The notes below the pieces were generated by a model that was not told where the DNA came from, did not search any database, and was given only the letters and a program-made list of their open reading frames with translations. The position numbers and the translations under genes are program-made. A stretch of 64,000 nucleotides of DNA from Campylobacter novaezeelandiae (GTDB lineage Bacteria; Campylobacterota; Campylobacteria; Campylobacterales; Campylobacteraceae): positions 55,548 through 119,547 of the forward strand of contig NZ_QPGR01000007.1 in the NCBI RefSeq assembly GCF_004323845.1. Reading direction: 5' to 3'. Shown piece after piece: positions 37,947-51,784 of the stretch; the stretch's first letter is position 1; every line of letters begins with the position of its first letter.

Positions 37947-40154
37947 TTAAAACCTCACTACCTTAGCGCCAAAACCACCTTGATTGATCGGTGCATCACT
38001 AAAACTTTTTACACTTTTGTGTGCTTTTAAAAATTCTTTTACCGCAAAAGCAAGCTTTCCTGTTCCTATGCCATGATATACTAAAACTTCATCAAATCCA
38101 GCAAGCAAGGCATCTGAAATAAATTTATCAAGCCTAGAAATAGCCTCATCGCTTCTAAGTCCATGTAAATCCAAAGTGATGTTTAAATTACTTGGTTTAG
38201 CAACGCTTATATTTGTTTTAGAACTTTTTTTAGGAAGTTCTACACTTTTTTTAAGCAAATTAAGTCCTACTCTTAGATTAAGCCCTTCACATTCTATCAA
38301 AGCTTCATTTTTAGAAATAGCTTTAATCACCCCTTTAATCTTTTCATATTTTACAAAATCTCCTACTCTTAGCTCTTCATTTTGTTTTATGCTTGGTAAG
38401 ATAATTTCTTTTTTTAGTTCATTGGCTTTATTTAAGCTTCTTTGTTTTTCTTTGATATCTTTTAAATTTATAGTTTTTTTAGCCTCTTCTATGGCTTTAT
38501 AAAATTTAAATTCTAATTCCCTTAAAGTATTTTTAAATTTTTCTTCTTGTTTTTGTTTTTGTTCTTTTAAATTCTGCAAAATCTCATCAGCAATTTGTTC
38601 TTTTTTATGTATATTTTGAAGCTTAGTTTTAAGTTCTAGTTCAAGATTGATATTTTTACTCACCATTACTTCTAAATTCTCTTTATCTTCACCATAAAGT
38701 TTTTTAGCTTCACTTACCAAATTAGCTGGAATTTGATAACGCAAAGCTGTTTCAAAAGCATAAGATTTTCCTATGGTGCCTTTTAAAAATTCATATTTTG
38801 GCTTTGAAATTTCCTCATCATACAAAGCAGCGATAAGTTCAACTTCTTCATTTTGTGCTAAAAGCATAGCAAGACGCTTATGATGTGTTGTAATGATGAT
38901 TTTAAGTTTATTTTTTATAAGATGAGAAATAATAACACTATATAAACAAGCAGCCTCTTCAAAATCTGTTCCAAGCTCTATTTCATCAATTCCCAATAAT
39001 AAATTTTTTTTAGTAAAAAGCTTTGAAATTTGAAGCATTCTGCCTGCAAAGGTTGAGATATTATTTTTAACATTTTGAGGATCTTCAATGATGGCATCAA
39101 ATTCTTTAAAAGAACTGATTTTACTTTCATTAGCTTTTATTTTCATAGGCAAAAGATGCTTAGCTAAAAAAGCAGCGGCAAGCAAAGACTTTAATAACAT
39201 GGATTTTCCACCCGCATTAACCCCTGTAATAATTAAAACTTGCTTTTTAAATTCAAGAGAAATACTTTTTGGATTTTCAAGAGCTGGATGAGCAAAATCT
39301 TTAAGTATAATTTCATTTGAGTTTTCACATAAAATAAATTCATAATCTTTCTTTTTAGCAAGCAAAACTCTAGCACTATAATGATCAAATAAATCAAAAG
39401 CACTATTAATAAATTTCAAAAAAGGTAGATTTTTAGCTAGAAAAATAGAAAAATTTTTGGCATATTCATAATAAATCTCTTCTTTTTGATTTTTAATTTT
39501 TTCTATATCATCTTGTAAATTTTCAATATTTAAAGGGATAATATAAAAACCTCCACTACTGCTTCTAGCTATAATCTTAGCTTTTAAAGTGTGATTAAAC
39601 CCTCCTCTTACAAGCAATGCTTCAAAACCATTGATAAAATGAATTTGCGTATCGATTAAATAAGGACTAAGCGATTTAGTATAAATAAGTTTTTTAAACT
39701 CGGCTCTTATGGCTTCATTTTTAAGTCTTAAAGCTGTATTTAAATTTATAAGTCTTTCATCTAAACTTTCTTTTAGTTCTCCTTTATCATCAAATTTTAA
39801 AGTGAGTTCTAAAATTTCTTCTGAAAGCTGAATTTTTTCAAGCCAAGAGTCTAGATTAAATCCAAAATTAATTTTTTTAAGTTTTTCAAAATAACAAAAA
39901 ATTTTCACAAACTCATAAATTTCATCTAAATGCAAAACCCCTTGTTTGCTTAAATGTGCCAAAGCTTTATCCAAATTTAAAACTTCTGGAATTTGCGGGA
40001 AATTGATCTTACAAAGCTCATCAATACGCTTTAAATGAAGCGAAGAATCACCTTGTAAAAATATATCTTTATCCCTTGAAAAAAAGGATTTAAACTCTTC
40101 TAAATAACCATTTAAATCCAATTTTGATATAAGTTCTTCTTTATTTTCACTCAT
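37947..40154 (-). CDS. mutS2: MutS2-family ATPase with Smr domain
   Basis: MutS2 acts on recombination intermediates and, in some bacteria, on collided ribosomes. The 735-residue protein has a Walker A VLIITGVNAGGKSMLLKS, a Walker B LLLGIDEIELGTDFEEA and the KIIITTHHKRLA segment. A coiled-coil region follows. The C-terminal Smr nuclease domain has ITLDLHGLRSDEA and VLVYHGIGTGKLAFAVKEFL. The mismatch-recognition domain I of MutS1 is lacking, as expected. It overlaps the preceding gene by 8 bases and lies 8 bases upstream of the RM gene. Confidence 0.94.
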   Translation of the reverse strand: MSENKEELISKLDLNGYLEEFKSFFSRDKDIFLQGDSSLHLKRIDELCKINFPQIPEVLNLDKALAHLSKQGVLHLDEIYEFVKIFCYFEKLKKINFGFNLDSWLEKIQLSEEILELTLKFDDKGELKESLDERLINLNTALRLKNEAIRAEFKKLIYTKSLSPYLIDTQIHFINGFEALLVRGGFNHTLKAKIIARSSSGGFYIIPLNIENLQDDIEKIKNQKEEIYYEYAKNFSIFLAKNLPFLKFINSAFDLFDHYSARVLLAKKKDYEFILCENSNEIILKDFAHPALENPKSISLEFKKQVLIITGVNAGGKSMLLKSLLAAAFLAKHLLPMKIKANESKISSFKEFDAIIEDPQNVKNNISTFAGRMLQISKLFTKKNLLLGIDEIELGTDFEEAACLYSVIISHLIKNKLKIIITTHHKRLAMLLAQNEEVELIAALYDEEISKPKYEFLKGTIGKSYAFETALRYQIPANLVSEAKKLYGEDKENLEVMVSKNINLELELKTKLQNIHKKEQIADEILQNLKEQKQKQEEKFKNTLRELEFKFYKAIEEAKKTINLKDIKEKQRSLNKANELKKEIILPSIKQNEELRVGDFVKYEKIKGVIKAISKNEALIECEGLNLRVGLNLLKKSVELPKKSSKTNISVAKPSNLNITLDLHGLRSDEAISRLDKFISDALLAGFDEVLVYHGIGTGKLAFAVKEFLKAHKSVKSFSDAPINQGGFGAKVVRF

Positions 40155-40497
40155 TTTTTAACCTGCAATGATTTATATCAATGATTAAAGATCTAAAGCT
40201 AAGATTGTTATCCTTAGAAATAAAACTCGCTGTGCCAAATTCATAATTAAAATAATCATTAGAAATATTTAAATCTTTACAAATGATGCTTTTACCTTGA
40301 TTAAAAGCTGTAAGAACTTCACGATTTTTTTCTGCTTTTTTAATATTTTGTATTTCAAAAAATACAGAAAAAATAATAGTAGCTAAAAGTAAAATTACAA
40401 AAAAAGGTTTGGTTTTAGATCCTAGTTTTTTACGCAACATAAGAGTGATTAAAAGTAAAATTAAAATAATTAAAAGATAAAATAAAATTTTACTCAT
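40147..40497 (-). CDS. Putative membrane protein (Cj1053c-like)
   Basis: This 116-residue protein has two N-terminal transmembrane helices (residues about 4-20 and 31-50). A presumably extracytoplasmic domain with Cys, Asn and Asp-rich sequence follows (SIICKDLNISNDYFNYEFGTA). No family is recognised. It overlaps both murC (8 bases) and mutS2 (8 bases), so it is tightly embedded in the operon. Position matches Cj1053c. Function unknown. Confidence 0.85.
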   Translation of the reverse strand: MSKILFYLLIILILLLITLMLRKKLGSKTKPFFVILLLATIIFSVFFEIQNIKKAEKNREVLTAFNQGKSIICKDLNISNDYFNYEFGTASFISKDNNLSFRSLIIDINHCRLKNE

Positions 40498-41785
40498 TAT
40501 TTTGCCTTAATTTATTGCTAATATCTCCTGCTCCAAAACCTATAATCAAACCTTTATCAAAGACTCTTCCTTTATCTGTGACTAAAAACTTACCTTCTCT
40601 TTTAATATCATTAATAAATAAAGCCTTATCAAAATACTTTTTTAAGTCAATTTCGATTTTTTCTTCTCCTGCGGCATAGACAGGCAAAATCACAAGTTCA
40701 TCTATATCATCAAATGCTAAAACAAATTCTTTTAAATTTGCAGCCAAACGTGTATAACGATGGGGTTCAAAAATGGCAGTAATTTTTTTATATCCTGCTA
40801 ATTTTGCATATTCTCTAGCAGCATTTAAAGTAGCTTTAATCTCTGTTGGATGATGGCCATAATCATCAATTAAAGCTAAATCCTCATCAGCATATAAAAT
40901 ATCAAATCTTTTTTTAATCCCTTGATATTTTTTTAAATTTAATCTAATTTGCTCTATATTTTCATAATTTAATGCAGCTAAAATAGCTAAAGAAGCATCA
41001 ATAGCTAGATGATAACCCATACCAAATACGCTAAAACGTCCTAAATTTTTAAGCTCAAAACTTGTTTTAGGTCTAAAATTTTCAATCTCCATAACACAAT
41101 TTTTAATATCCTTACTAGGATAAAGACGCAAAGCTTCACCTTTATAATCTTTTAAAAATTCATCTTCTGCATTAATAACACGAATCTTAGCATTTTCTAA
41201 AAAACTGGTATAAGCGTGATGGAGTTTTGAAATTTCATTACCATAATGATCCAAATGCTCTGCTTCTACATTTGTAACTATGGCCAAATGAGGATTTGAA
41301 TTTAAAAAAGAACTATCACTTTCATCAGCTTCAAAAATAAGATTTTCGCTTTCTTTATAAATCATATTTGAGCCAAATTCTTTTAAAATAGCACCAATAA
41401 TAACTGATGAATTTGGTATCAAAGAAGCTAAAATGCTTGAAGTGGTGCTTTTTCCATGTGCTCCTGCAACAGCAAAAACACGTTTATCTTGCAAAATCAA
41501 AGGTAAAGCTTCTTTACGCGAAAGAGTTTTAATGCCTAATTCTTTAGCGTGCTTAAATTCAGGATTTTCTTCTTTTATAGCGGCTGAATAAATTACTAAA
41601 TCTTTTCCGATGATATTTTCTTTATTGTGCGGGATTGATACACACACACCCTCATTTTCAAGCTCTTTAGTGATTTTACTTTCTTTTAAATCACTTCCAC
41701 TAATCTTAAAGCCTTTTTCTTTTAAAAATCTTGCCAAAGCTGAAATACCTATGCCACCTATACCTATAAAATGAATTTTTTGCAT
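40490..41785 (-). CDS. murC: UDP-N-acetylmuramate--L-alanine ligase MurC
   Basis: MurC adds L-alanine to UDP-MurNAc in peptidoglycan synthesis. The 431-residue protein begins KIHFIGIGGIGISALARFL. It carries the ATP site AVAGAHGKSTTSSILASL, FEADESDSSFL, NVEAEHLDHYG and IDDYGHHPTEIKATLNAAR. All Mur ligase motifs are present. It is the first gene of a long minus-strand array that runs through mutS2, RM, sir2, dapE and the thi genes. A TACAAT -10-like box at 41799-41804 just upstream may start the transcript. Confidence 0.96.
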   Translation of the reverse strand: MQKIHFIGIGGIGISALARFLKEKGFKISGSDLKESKITKELENEGVCVSIPHNKENIIGKDLVIYSAAIKEENPEFKHAKELGIKTLSRKEALPLILQDKRVFAVAGAHGKSTTSSILASLIPNSSVIIGAILKEFGSNMIYKESENLIFEADESDSSFLNSNPHLAIVTNVEAEHLDHYGNEISKLHHAYTSFLENAKIRVINAEDEFLKDYKGEALRLYPSKDIKNCVMEIENFRPKTSFELKNLGRFSVFGMGYHLAIDASLAILAALNYENIEQIRLNLKKYQGIKKRFDILYADEDLALIDDYGHHPTEIKATLNAAREYAKLAGYKKITAIFEPHRYTRLAANLKEFVLAFDDIDELVILPVYAAGEEKIEIDLKKYFDKALFINDIKREGKFLVTDKGRVFDKGLIIGFGAGDISNKLRQNNE

Positions 41786-41928
41786 CTTTGCCTCAAATAT
41801 TGTAAAAAATCAAAAGCAAAAATTTTAACACTTTTTCACTAAAATACCCTTAAAATATTTTCATAAAAATTATTTAGAATTTTTAAAATTCTTGGATAAA
41901 TTAAAACTTAGCGGCAATATTATAAAAA

Positions 41929-43761
41929 TTATTTAGTATTTAAGGCTTCTAAAATACTTTCATATTTTGTATTTAATTTTTCTAGAAATTCTTTCAACCA
42001 TTCTTTATAAGCTTTTATATAGGCAAATAAATACTCTCTTTCATCATTTGTATCTCTTATAGCACAAGAAATCAAATAACCACGATAAGCAAAAATACCC
42101 CTTAAGGCTTCATCTTGCACGAACTCATTATTTGCTAATATTTCATTAAAACTACTTATATTTTTATGAACATTTTGTAAAAATTCTAAAGGTAAAATAA
42201 TATCTTTGCTTAAGATATTATCCAATGCTTCTTTTAAAGCTTTGGCATCATTTAATAAATTTTCGCAAGTTTGTTTATCTTGTTTTAATTTTGCAAAAAA
42301 TTTAGCAATGAGTTTAGAGCTTCTATTTTTAGTTAAAGGTTTTAAATTTTCAAATTTAGGTTTTTCTTTATGAAGTAAATTTTCACAAACATTTTTAAAA
42401 GATATTTCTTTAGTAAAATTTATCCTTGCTCCACCTTCTGTGGCATTGTAAAAATTTACTTCTTGATTACAGGCAAAAAGGTATTCTAATTTGATACGAT
42501 AATCATTCCAAAATATATGCGTTTTAATCTGTTTATTTCCACCATATGCTTCTACTTCCAAAGTATCACTAAAATATTCTTCTTTAGATTTTTCTGTATA
42601 ATAATAACCATTTGAATGAGAATTTCCTTTCTCATCATAGGCTAAATCTTGTCCTATCATAATAATATTTTTAAATCCTAAAGCAAGAGCTAAGGTATAA
42701 GAGAAATGACTTACATGAGTTCCTGTATCTATGTAACCAAAATCATTTAAATTATAACGCATATACAAATTCTTATTTCTTAGCACCAAAGATACATTTT
42801 TATCTTTTAAAAACTGCACAACATTAGGATGAGTAGCACATTCAAGCATTATTAAAGCATCATTTAAATTGGGTATATTTTTAAAAAAATTAATCGCCCA
42901 ATCAGAAAAATCTAAATTGGTCACATAATCAGGCTTAATATTCTCTTTTAATAAAATACTCAAAGCTCCATCTGCGCAAAAAATAAAAGCTTTATTTTGA
43001 TATTTTTTAAGTAAAGGAAGTTGCTTAGCAAGTGAAGGTCCTGCTGAAACTACTATGGCCGTATCAAAGGTATTTTTTCTTTGATTTAGAAGTCTTTGAA
43101 AAGGAATGTTTTCTAACATGGTAGGGATATTGCAAAGAAATTGTTTATAAGTTAAAAGAGGAAGATAGCAAGTTCTATCAGCATTCCTTATAGCAACATC
43201 AGCTGTTTTTATACATATTTCATTAACTTTTAATATTTCATTGCTAAAAAAATCTTTATAATACAAAGAACTAGCAAAAAGTTTATATAAACTTAAATAT
43301 TCAAGTATATCTTGATGATCAAAAAACATAGCAACTTGAATTTCAAAATCCAATGCATTAGGATCAAGCAAAATGATTTTGTAATTTTTTAATTCTTCGC
43401 TAATATCTATGATATTTAAGGCTAAAATTAAAAGCTCTATTTCACTTTCAAAAACAAAAATATGTTTAAATTTAAAACTTAAATTTTTAACCAATTCTCC
43501 ATTAGCTATACCATAAATAAAAATAAAAGGATAATTTTTGCTGCCATCAAGAATAGAACTAGCAAATTGGTTAATTTGCTCTTTATTTTCATATAAATAT
43601 CTTTTTCTAGAATCATAAATATTTAAATTTTCATCTACTCTAAAACTTAATTTTGATTGATTTAAAAAAGTTAATATTTTTGAAGCAAGATTATAATTTG
43701 AGATTTTTAAACTTTCTATATTTTTTGCAAAAATATCCACATTTTTCCTAACAAATATCAA
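41929..43761 (-). CDS. Maf/DUF115-type motility accessory factor, putative sialic-acid-like sugar transferase
   Basis: This 610-residue protein carries the DUF115 (MptE-like) core at about residues 232-290: [35 protein letters not shown] and [43 protein letters not shown] block follows. Those are the signature segments of Campylobacter/Helicobacter Maf proteins, some of which (PseE-type) transfer pseudaminic or legionaminic acid onto flagellin. In C. jejuni these genes cluster in the flagellin glycosylation locus. Here the gene overlaps a nitrilase-fold gene by 4 bases, downstream of guaB. At this position C. jejuni has a sulfatase-like gene (Cj1055c, from memory). No long homopolymer tract was seen in it. 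Confidence 0.85.
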   Translation of the reverse strand: MIFVRKNVDIFAKNIESLKISNYNLASKILTFLNQSKLSFRVDENLNIYDSRKRYLYENKEQINQFASSILDGSKNYPFIFIYGIANGELVKNLSFKFKHIFVFESEIELLILALNIIDISEELKNYKIILLDPNALDFEIQVAMFFDHQDILEYLSLYKLFASSLYYKDFFSNEILKVNEICIKTADVAIRNADRTCYLPLLTYKQFLCNIPTMLENIPFQRLLNQRKNTFDTAIVVSAGPSLAKQLPLLKKYQNKAFIFCADGALSILLKENIKPDYVTNLDFSDWAINFFKNIPNLNDALIMLECATHPNVVQFLKDKNVSLVLRNKNLYMRYNLNDFGYIDTGTHVSHFSYTLALALGFKNIIMIGQDLAYDEKGNSHSNGYYYTEKSKEEYFSDTLEVEAYGGNKQIKTHIFWNDYRIKLEYLFACNQEVNFYNATEGGARINFTKEISFKNVCENLLHKEKPKFENLKPLTKNRSSKLIAKFFAKLKQDKQTCENLLNDAKALKEALDNILSKDIILPLEFLQNVHKNISSFNEILANNEFVQDEALRGIFAYRGYLISCAIRDTNDEREYLFAYIKAYKEWLKEFLEKLNTKYESILEALNTK

Positions 43762-44535
43762 ATTTTATTTTTGATAATTTTATCAAATCCCCATAAATTT
43801 CTTGCTTCAATAGCCTTTTTTGGCTCTATAATAAGCATTTCCTCTTCATTTCCAAGTTTTTCTTCTATCTCTCCAAAAGCGTTAATAAACATAGTATCAC
43901 CATAAAATTTCCATTCTTCATTATGCTTTGAAGTTCCTATACGATTAACTCTTAAAATACTAGTATGATTTAAAAAAGCTCTTACTTTTAAAAGTTCTTC
44001 CCAACGTTTCTTACTTTCAAACGTAGAAGCAGTAGGAATAATAACAAGATCAATTTTTTTTGTCATAATTTTTTTCCAAAAAATATCAAAATGAGCCTCA
44101 AAACCAAAAATTAATGCACACTTTAATCCTTCATAAGTAAAATGAAAAAGTTTAAGTTCATTTTGTTCTTTATTTTTAAAAAAAGCCTTTTCATTCCAAT
44201 GGGAATAAGGTATTAAAATTTGTTGCTCATAAATTTTTATCATATTAGGCGAAACTTTAAGACAAGTTTTTTTATATCCTTTATTTTCTACACAAACAAA
44301 AGGCGCAATGATCTCTAAATCATATTTTTTAGAAAGTCTTATAAGACTTTCTTTTTTAGCCTCACTTTGCTCTTTAATCATACTTTTTGGCATAGAAAGC
44401 AATTCTATAAAAAAGCTATTAATAACATATTCTCCAAGTACAACTAAATTTGCACCACTTTCTTTTGAAGCTTGTAAATAATAATCAAGTCTTGATTCAC
44501 TCAAAGCTAAAGTAGGAAATTGTAAAGCAGCTATT

Positions 44536-44543
<8 letters not shown>
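43758..44543 (-). CDS. Nitrilase-superfamily (C-N hydrolase) fold protein lacking the catalytic Lys and Cys
   Basis: This 261-residue protein follows the C-N hydrolase layout, opening [21 protein letters not shown] and keeping the first triad residue (Glu38 in VVLGEYV). The usual Lys in the Y-x-K-x-HL segment is replaced in [13 protein letters not shown], which has Gln107/Gln108. The nucleophilic Cys in the IC(Y/D)E motif is replaced in [13 protein letters not shown], where Gly147 aligns. It is therefore probably not a functional amidase. It may have a binding or regulatory role. It overlaps xseB by 8 bases and the Maf-like gene by 4 bases. It corresponds to Cj1056c by position. Confidence 0.8.
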
Positions 44544-47532
<2,989 letters not shown>

Positions 47533-47536
<4 letters not shown>

Positions 47537-47643
47537 TTTTTATCCTTTGTTAATTTTATAAAAAATATAGCTAAGGCACTTAAAAGCAAAACAACAATAA
47601 CCGTTATAACTACAATACTAAAAGGCATAGGCTCTAAAAACAT
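47533..47643 (-). CDS. Small membrane protein (Cj1060c-like)
   Basis: This 36-residue single-pass protein begins [20 protein letters not shown], continues through a hydrophobic helix (to about residue 28) and ends in KLTKDKK. The start shares a base with the ileS stop (TAATG), and its TGA overlaps the gatA start. These couplings argue strongly that it is translated. C. jejuni has an equally small gene here, Cj1060c. Function unknown. Confidence 0.75.
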
Positions 47644-50399
47644 TATAAATCCAATACTTTAGAACAACGATCACATAAACATTCTTCTTTTATAGCTTTA
47701 AATTTCCAACATCTTGGACATTTATATTCTTTAGCTTTTAAAATTATAAATTTTTCATTATCTACTTTAAATTCACCTAAAATTTCACCATCATTATCTA
47801 TACCTACATCACTTACCATAAACCAATCAATTATTTCATCTTTATCCAAATCTAAAATAAAAGATGAAGTGCTGCAAAGTTTAAGCTCTAAAGTAGATTT
47901 AATAATTTTGTCTTTTTTCAAAATGTCTATTTTTTCAAAGAATTTTTCTCTTGCTTCAAGTAAAAATTTATCATCTATATTAAAATCTATATTTAATTCT
48001 TCATTAAAACTCAGATCAAATACATCTACTATATCATTGCCTTTAATGATCTTATTGCTATGTTCTAAGGCTTCATCAATGGTATAAGTAAAAAATGGCG
48101 CTAAAATATTAAATAATTCTTTAGTGATTAAAGCCATAGCTACCTGAGTGCTTTTTCTTTTTAAGCTATTTTTTTGTTCGCAATAAAGCCTATCTTTACT
48201 AATATCCAAATAAATTCCACTCAAATAAGAGCTTAGAAAATTTAAAAGATGATTAAAACCTTTTGCAAACTCATAATTTTTAAAAGATTCTTTAGTATTT
48301 TTAAATACCTCTTTAGCCTTAGAAAGTATCCATTGATCAATAAAAGAGAAATTTTTAACATTTAGATCATCTAAATCATTAATATTTGCAAGTAAAAATC
48401 TTATAGTATTTCTAATTTTTCTATACTGTTCACTAACTTGCTTTAAAATATTATCTGAAATTTTTAAATCACTTGAATAATCACTAAGCAAAACCCATAA
48501 TCTTAAAATTTCTACCCCATAAGTTTTAGCAACATAGCTAGGAGCTATCACATTGCCCTTAGATTTAGACATTTTTTGTCCTTTTTCATCAATGCTAAAT
48601 CCATGTGTTAAAATACTTTTAAAAGGGCTTTGATTATTAATAGCAACACTTGTAAGTAAAGAACTTTGAAACCATCCTCTATGCTGATCACTTCCTTCTA
48701 AGAACATATCAGCAATCCATTCTCCTGCATCATAATTATGAGATTTTAAAACAGCATTCCAAGTACTTCCACTATCAAACCAAACATCAAGTATGTCGTT
48801 GATTTTTTCTAAATTTTCTGCTTTATATTTTGAGTTAGGTGGTAATAAATCTTTTATCTCAAGTTCCCACCAAACATCAGAACCTTGTTTTTCAAAAATA
48901 TCTGCAATAAATTTTAAAATTTCATCATCTAAAATTACTTCTTTTGAATTTTTATCTCTAAAAAAGGCTATAGGAGTTCCCCAAACCCTTTGTCTTGATA
49001 TACACCAATCAGGACGATTTTCAATCATTGATCCAATTCTTTTAATACCACTTTGAGGATAAAATTTTACCTTAGCAATTTGTTCTTTGGCACATTCTCT
49101 TAGAGTATTGCCATCTTTTAACTCGTCCATTGCAATAAACCATTGTTTTGTTGCTCTATAAATTACAGGCTTATGTGTTCTCCAACAAAATGGATAAGAG
49201 TGTATAAATTTAGAAGAATGCAAAAGATGATCTCCTAAAAGCTCTAAAATTCTTTCATTTGCTTTAAAAATATGAAGTCCAATAAATTCATCTAATAAAT
49301 CTTGTGGCAAAAGTTTTTTAACTCTTAAAGTTTCATCATAACAGCCACCATCATCTACTGGCATTATAGTTTCTATGCCATATTTTAAACAAGCATAATA
49401 ATCATCTTCTCCATGCCCTGGTGCTGTATGTACAAGACCACTTCCACCCTCCATTACAACATGATTTGCAAGAATTAAAATAGATTTCCTTGAATTTAAA
49501 GGATTGATTGCTTCTAATTTTTCCAAATCTTTAGCTTTAAATTCCTTTTCTATTTCTCCTGTTGTAAGATTTTTTTCTATCATATTTTTAAGTAAAGCTT
49601 TTGCAAAAATAAACCCTTCTTTTGTAAGAGTATAAATCTCATCAGGATTTAAAGCAATAGCTTGATTTGCTACCAAAGTCCAAGGCGTAGTAGTCCAAAT
49701 CACTGCACTAGCTTTTTGAACCCCTAATTTTTTACAAGAAGCCTCATCTAAATCAAAACTCACAAAAATAGAATAATCCTCTTTATCTTCATACTCTACT
49801 TCAGCCTCTGCTAAAGCTGACTTTGCTGCCCAGCTCCAAAAAACAGGTTTGGATCTTTCCAATAAAAGACCTTTTTTTGCAATTTCGCATAAAGTTCTAT
49901 AAATATTGGCCTCAAAAGCAAAATCCATTGTAAGATAAGGTTTATTCCAATCAGCAATAATCCCTAAATTTTTAAATTCTTCTTTTTGAATATCAATAAA
50001 TTCTTTAGCGTGTTTGCGACATAATTTTCTTATTTCACTCTTGCTTAATAAATGCTTTTTATCTTGAATTTTTATCTCTACTTGTTGCTCAATAGGAAGT
50101 CCATGACAATCCCACCCAGGAGTAAAACGAACTTTTTCTCCTTGAAAATAGTGAAGTTTTATAATAGTTTCTTTTAAAATTTTATTTAAGGCATGTCCTA
50201 TATGAATATGACCATTTGCATAAGGAGGGCCATCGTGCAAAGTGAAGCTTTTATTTGTATTTTTACGTTTTTCTTTTATTTTTTCATAAGCATAATTTTT
50301 ATCAAACCATTTATCAAAACGCTGTTTTTCATTTTCGTTTAAATTAGCCCTCATTGGAAAACTTGTATCTGGCAAAAGTAAAGTATTCTTATAATCCAT
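47643..50399 (-). CDS. ileS: Isoleucyl-tRNA synthetase
   Basis: IleS charges tRNA(Ile). The 918-residue class I synthetase has the [16 protein letters not shown] signature (HIGH), and the KMSKSKGN motif appears in [18 protein letters not shown]. The editing domain includes [14 protein letters not shown] and [16 protein letters not shown]-terminal zinc site ([19 protein letters not shown]) is intact. Length is typical. It opens the minus-strand array ileS, small membrane protein, gatA, guaB, xseB, nitrilase-fold, Maf-like. Confidence 0.98.
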   Translation of the reverse strand: MDYKNTLLLPDTSFPMRANLNENEKQRFDKWFDKNYAYEKIKEKRKNTNKSFTLHDGPPYANGHIHIGHALNKILKETIIKLHYFQGEKVRFTPGWDCHGLPIEQQVEIKIQDKKHLLSKSEIRKLCRKHAKEFIDIQKEEFKNLGIIADWNKPYLTMDFAFEANIYRTLCEIAKKGLLLERSKPVFWSWAAKSALAEAEVEYEDKEDYSIFVSFDLDEASCKKLGVQKASAVIWTTTPWTLVANQAIALNPDEIYTLTKEGFIFAKALLKNMIEKNLTTGEIEKEFKAKDLEKLEAINPLNSRKSILILANHVVMEGGSGLVHTAPGHGEDDYYACLKYGIETIMPVDDGGCYDETLRVKKLLPQDLLDEFIGLHIFKANERILELLGDHLLHSSKFIHSYPFCWRTHKPVIYRATKQWFIAMDELKDGNTLRECAKEQIAKVKFYPQSGIKRIGSMIENRPDWCISRQRVWGTPIAFFRDKNSKEVILDDEILKFIADIFEKQGSDVWWELEIKDLLPPNSKYKAENLEKINDILDVWFDSGSTWNAVLKSHNYDAGEWIADMFLEGSDQHRGWFQSSLLTSVAINNQSPFKSILTHGFSIDEKGQKMSKSKGNVIAPSYVAKTYGVEILRLWVLLSDYSSDLKISDNILKQVSEQYRKIRNTIRFLLANINDLDDLNVKNFSFIDQWILSKAKEVFKNTKESFKNYEFAKGFNHLLNFLSSYLSGIYLDISKDRLYCEQKNSLKRKSTQVAMALITKELFNILAPFFTYTIDEALEHSNKIIKGNDIVDVFDLSFNEELNIDFNIDDKFLLEAREKFFEKIDILKKDKIIKSTLELKLCSTSSFILDLDKDEIIDWFMVSDVGIDNDGEILGEFKVDNEKFIILKAKEYKCPRCWKFKAIKEECLCDRCSKVLDL

Positions 50400-50465
50400 T
50401 TAAATCCACCTAAAAAATAATATAATTTTACTCTAAATAGCTTTAATTTAGCCTTTGTTTTTAGA

Positions 50466-50471
50466 TATAAT
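50466..50471 (+). promoter_or_regulatory. -10 element of the cinA-like gene
   Basis: AGATATAAT, an extended -10 box with TATAAT at 50466-50471, lies 36 bases before the ATG at 50507. A ribosome-binding site (AAGGAAA) lies between. It is divergent from ileS across a 107-base spacer. Confidence 0.55.
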
Positions 50472-50506
50472 ATTAAATTAATATAAATATAAGGAAATAT
50501 TATAAA

Positions 50507-51595
50507 ATGAAACATTTGCTTTTTATTTTGGGAGATGAAATTCTTGCTAATTCAAATTTTAAAAATTACATTTATAGGGCTTATGAAAAAAAATTTAAAG
50601 AAATCAACGAAATAAAAATCCAAAATAAAACTGATAAAGATTTACCATTTTTGCTTGAAGATTTAATGCAAAAATATGATTTCATTACTATATTTTCTAG
50701 TTTTGAATACTATCCCACTGTAGCAAAAATCCTTGCAACTTTAAATGAAGATAATCTTATTTTAGACGAAAATACTTTAGTTCCTAGCAAATCTTTTTAT
50801 GAAAAAGATAGTTTTATGATCGAATTTCTAACCTGTAAAATTAACGTTCTAAAAATTCAAATAAACCATACAATCCCGAATTTAATCGGGGATATATCAT
50901 TAAATTTTAAACATTTTTGTCTTTTTGGTATAGATAATGAAAGTGCGATTTTACTCCTTGAGACTTTAACAAAGTCCTATGAAGTAAAAATCAAAGTTAC
51001 TCAACTTTTAGAACACATCAATCTTGTTAAAGTTTCAAGCTCTCAATACGGAAAACTTGAAAGTTTTCTAAAAAGTGTTCAAAATTTATTTGGGCAAAAG
51101 TTTTTTTTAGGAAAAGATCCTATTGAATTTATAAGCAAAAAACTTCTGGATAAAAATATGAAAATTTCTTTTGCTGAAAGTTGTACTGGGGGGCTTTGTG
51201 CGGCAAAAATCACTCAATTTTCAGGAATTAGTCAAATTTTTGAAGGATCTATTGTAAGTTATTCAAATCGTCTTAAACATGAATGGCTTGGGATAAGCGA
51301 GGATATATTAGAAAATAATGGTGCATATAGTGAAAAATGTATTTATTTTATGCTAAAAGGCATCTTTAAAACCGCTAAACCAGATTTTGCTTTAGCTATA
51401 AGCGGTATAGCAGATAAAGAAGATATAAAAGAGCACAAAGCAGGAACAATTTATATTGGAGCTATGTTTAAAGATGGTACATATATACAAGAAATACTTT
51501 ATCTTAAAGGAGATAGAGAATTTATAAAAGAACAAGCTGTTTTAGGAGCCTTTTGTTTAATGCTTAAATTAAAGCCAGAAATTTTTGAATTTTAA
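50507..51595 (+). CDS. CinA-like protein (NMN amidohydrolase-like C-terminus)
   Basis: This 362-residue protein ends with a CinA/PncC-type domain. ISFAESCTGGLCAAKITQFSGISQIFEGSIVSYSNRLK, quoted in part as AESCTGGLCAAKIT, and FALAISGIADKEDIKEHKAGTIYIGA are its core. Such domains deamidate nicotinamide mononucleotide. The N-terminal half (residues 1-200) is only loosely like the MoCF-type domain of CinA (LLFILGDEILANSNF, then SFEYYPTVAKIL), with degenerate motifs. Matches Cj1062. The downstream pgsA is 189 bases away with no gene between, whereas C. jejuni has several there. Confidence 0.85.
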   Translation: MKHLLFILGDEILANSNFKNYIYRAYEKKFKEINEIKIQNKTDKDLPFLLEDLMQKYDFITIFSSFEYYPTVAKILATLNEDNLILDENTLVPSKSFYEKDSFMIEFLTCKINVLKIQINHTIPNLIGDISLNFKHFCLFGIDNESAILLLETLTKSYEVKIKVTQLLEHINLVKVSSSQYGKLESFLKSVQNLFGQKFFLGKDPIEFISKKLLDKNMKISFAESCTGGLCAAKITQFSGISQIFEGSIVSYSNRLKHEWLGISEDILENNGAYSEKCIYFMLKGIFKTAKPDFALAISGIADKEDIKEHKAGTIYIGAMFKDGTYIQEILYLKGDREFIKEQAVLGAFCLMLKLKPEIFEF

Positions 51596-51753
51596 TATTT
51601 TTTCAATTTAAATTATAACTTTTATGTAAAATTAATTAAAATTTAGTTAATAAAATTAAAAAATATAAGATTACCTTGTTACAATGAAAAATAAAATTTT
51701 ATTTTTTAAATTGTTTAAAATTTTTACCAAGTTTTTGTCTTATTTTTATAAAA

Positions 51754-51759
51754 TATAAT
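51754..51759 (+). promoter_or_regulatory. -10 element of pgsA-rseP
   Basis: TATAAT lies 25 bases before the ATG at 51785, followed by a TTAAGG ribosome-binding site. It is in a 189-base AT-rich spacer that contains no other recognisable element. Confidence 0.45.
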
Positions 51760-51784
51760 TAATTTTATTATTTTAAGGTTTTTT

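Noticed and set aside
51188-51193. Run of six G in the cinA-like gene as a possible contingency tract
   Set aside because: It encodes the conserved Gly-Gly of SCTGGLC and is too short to be hypervariable.
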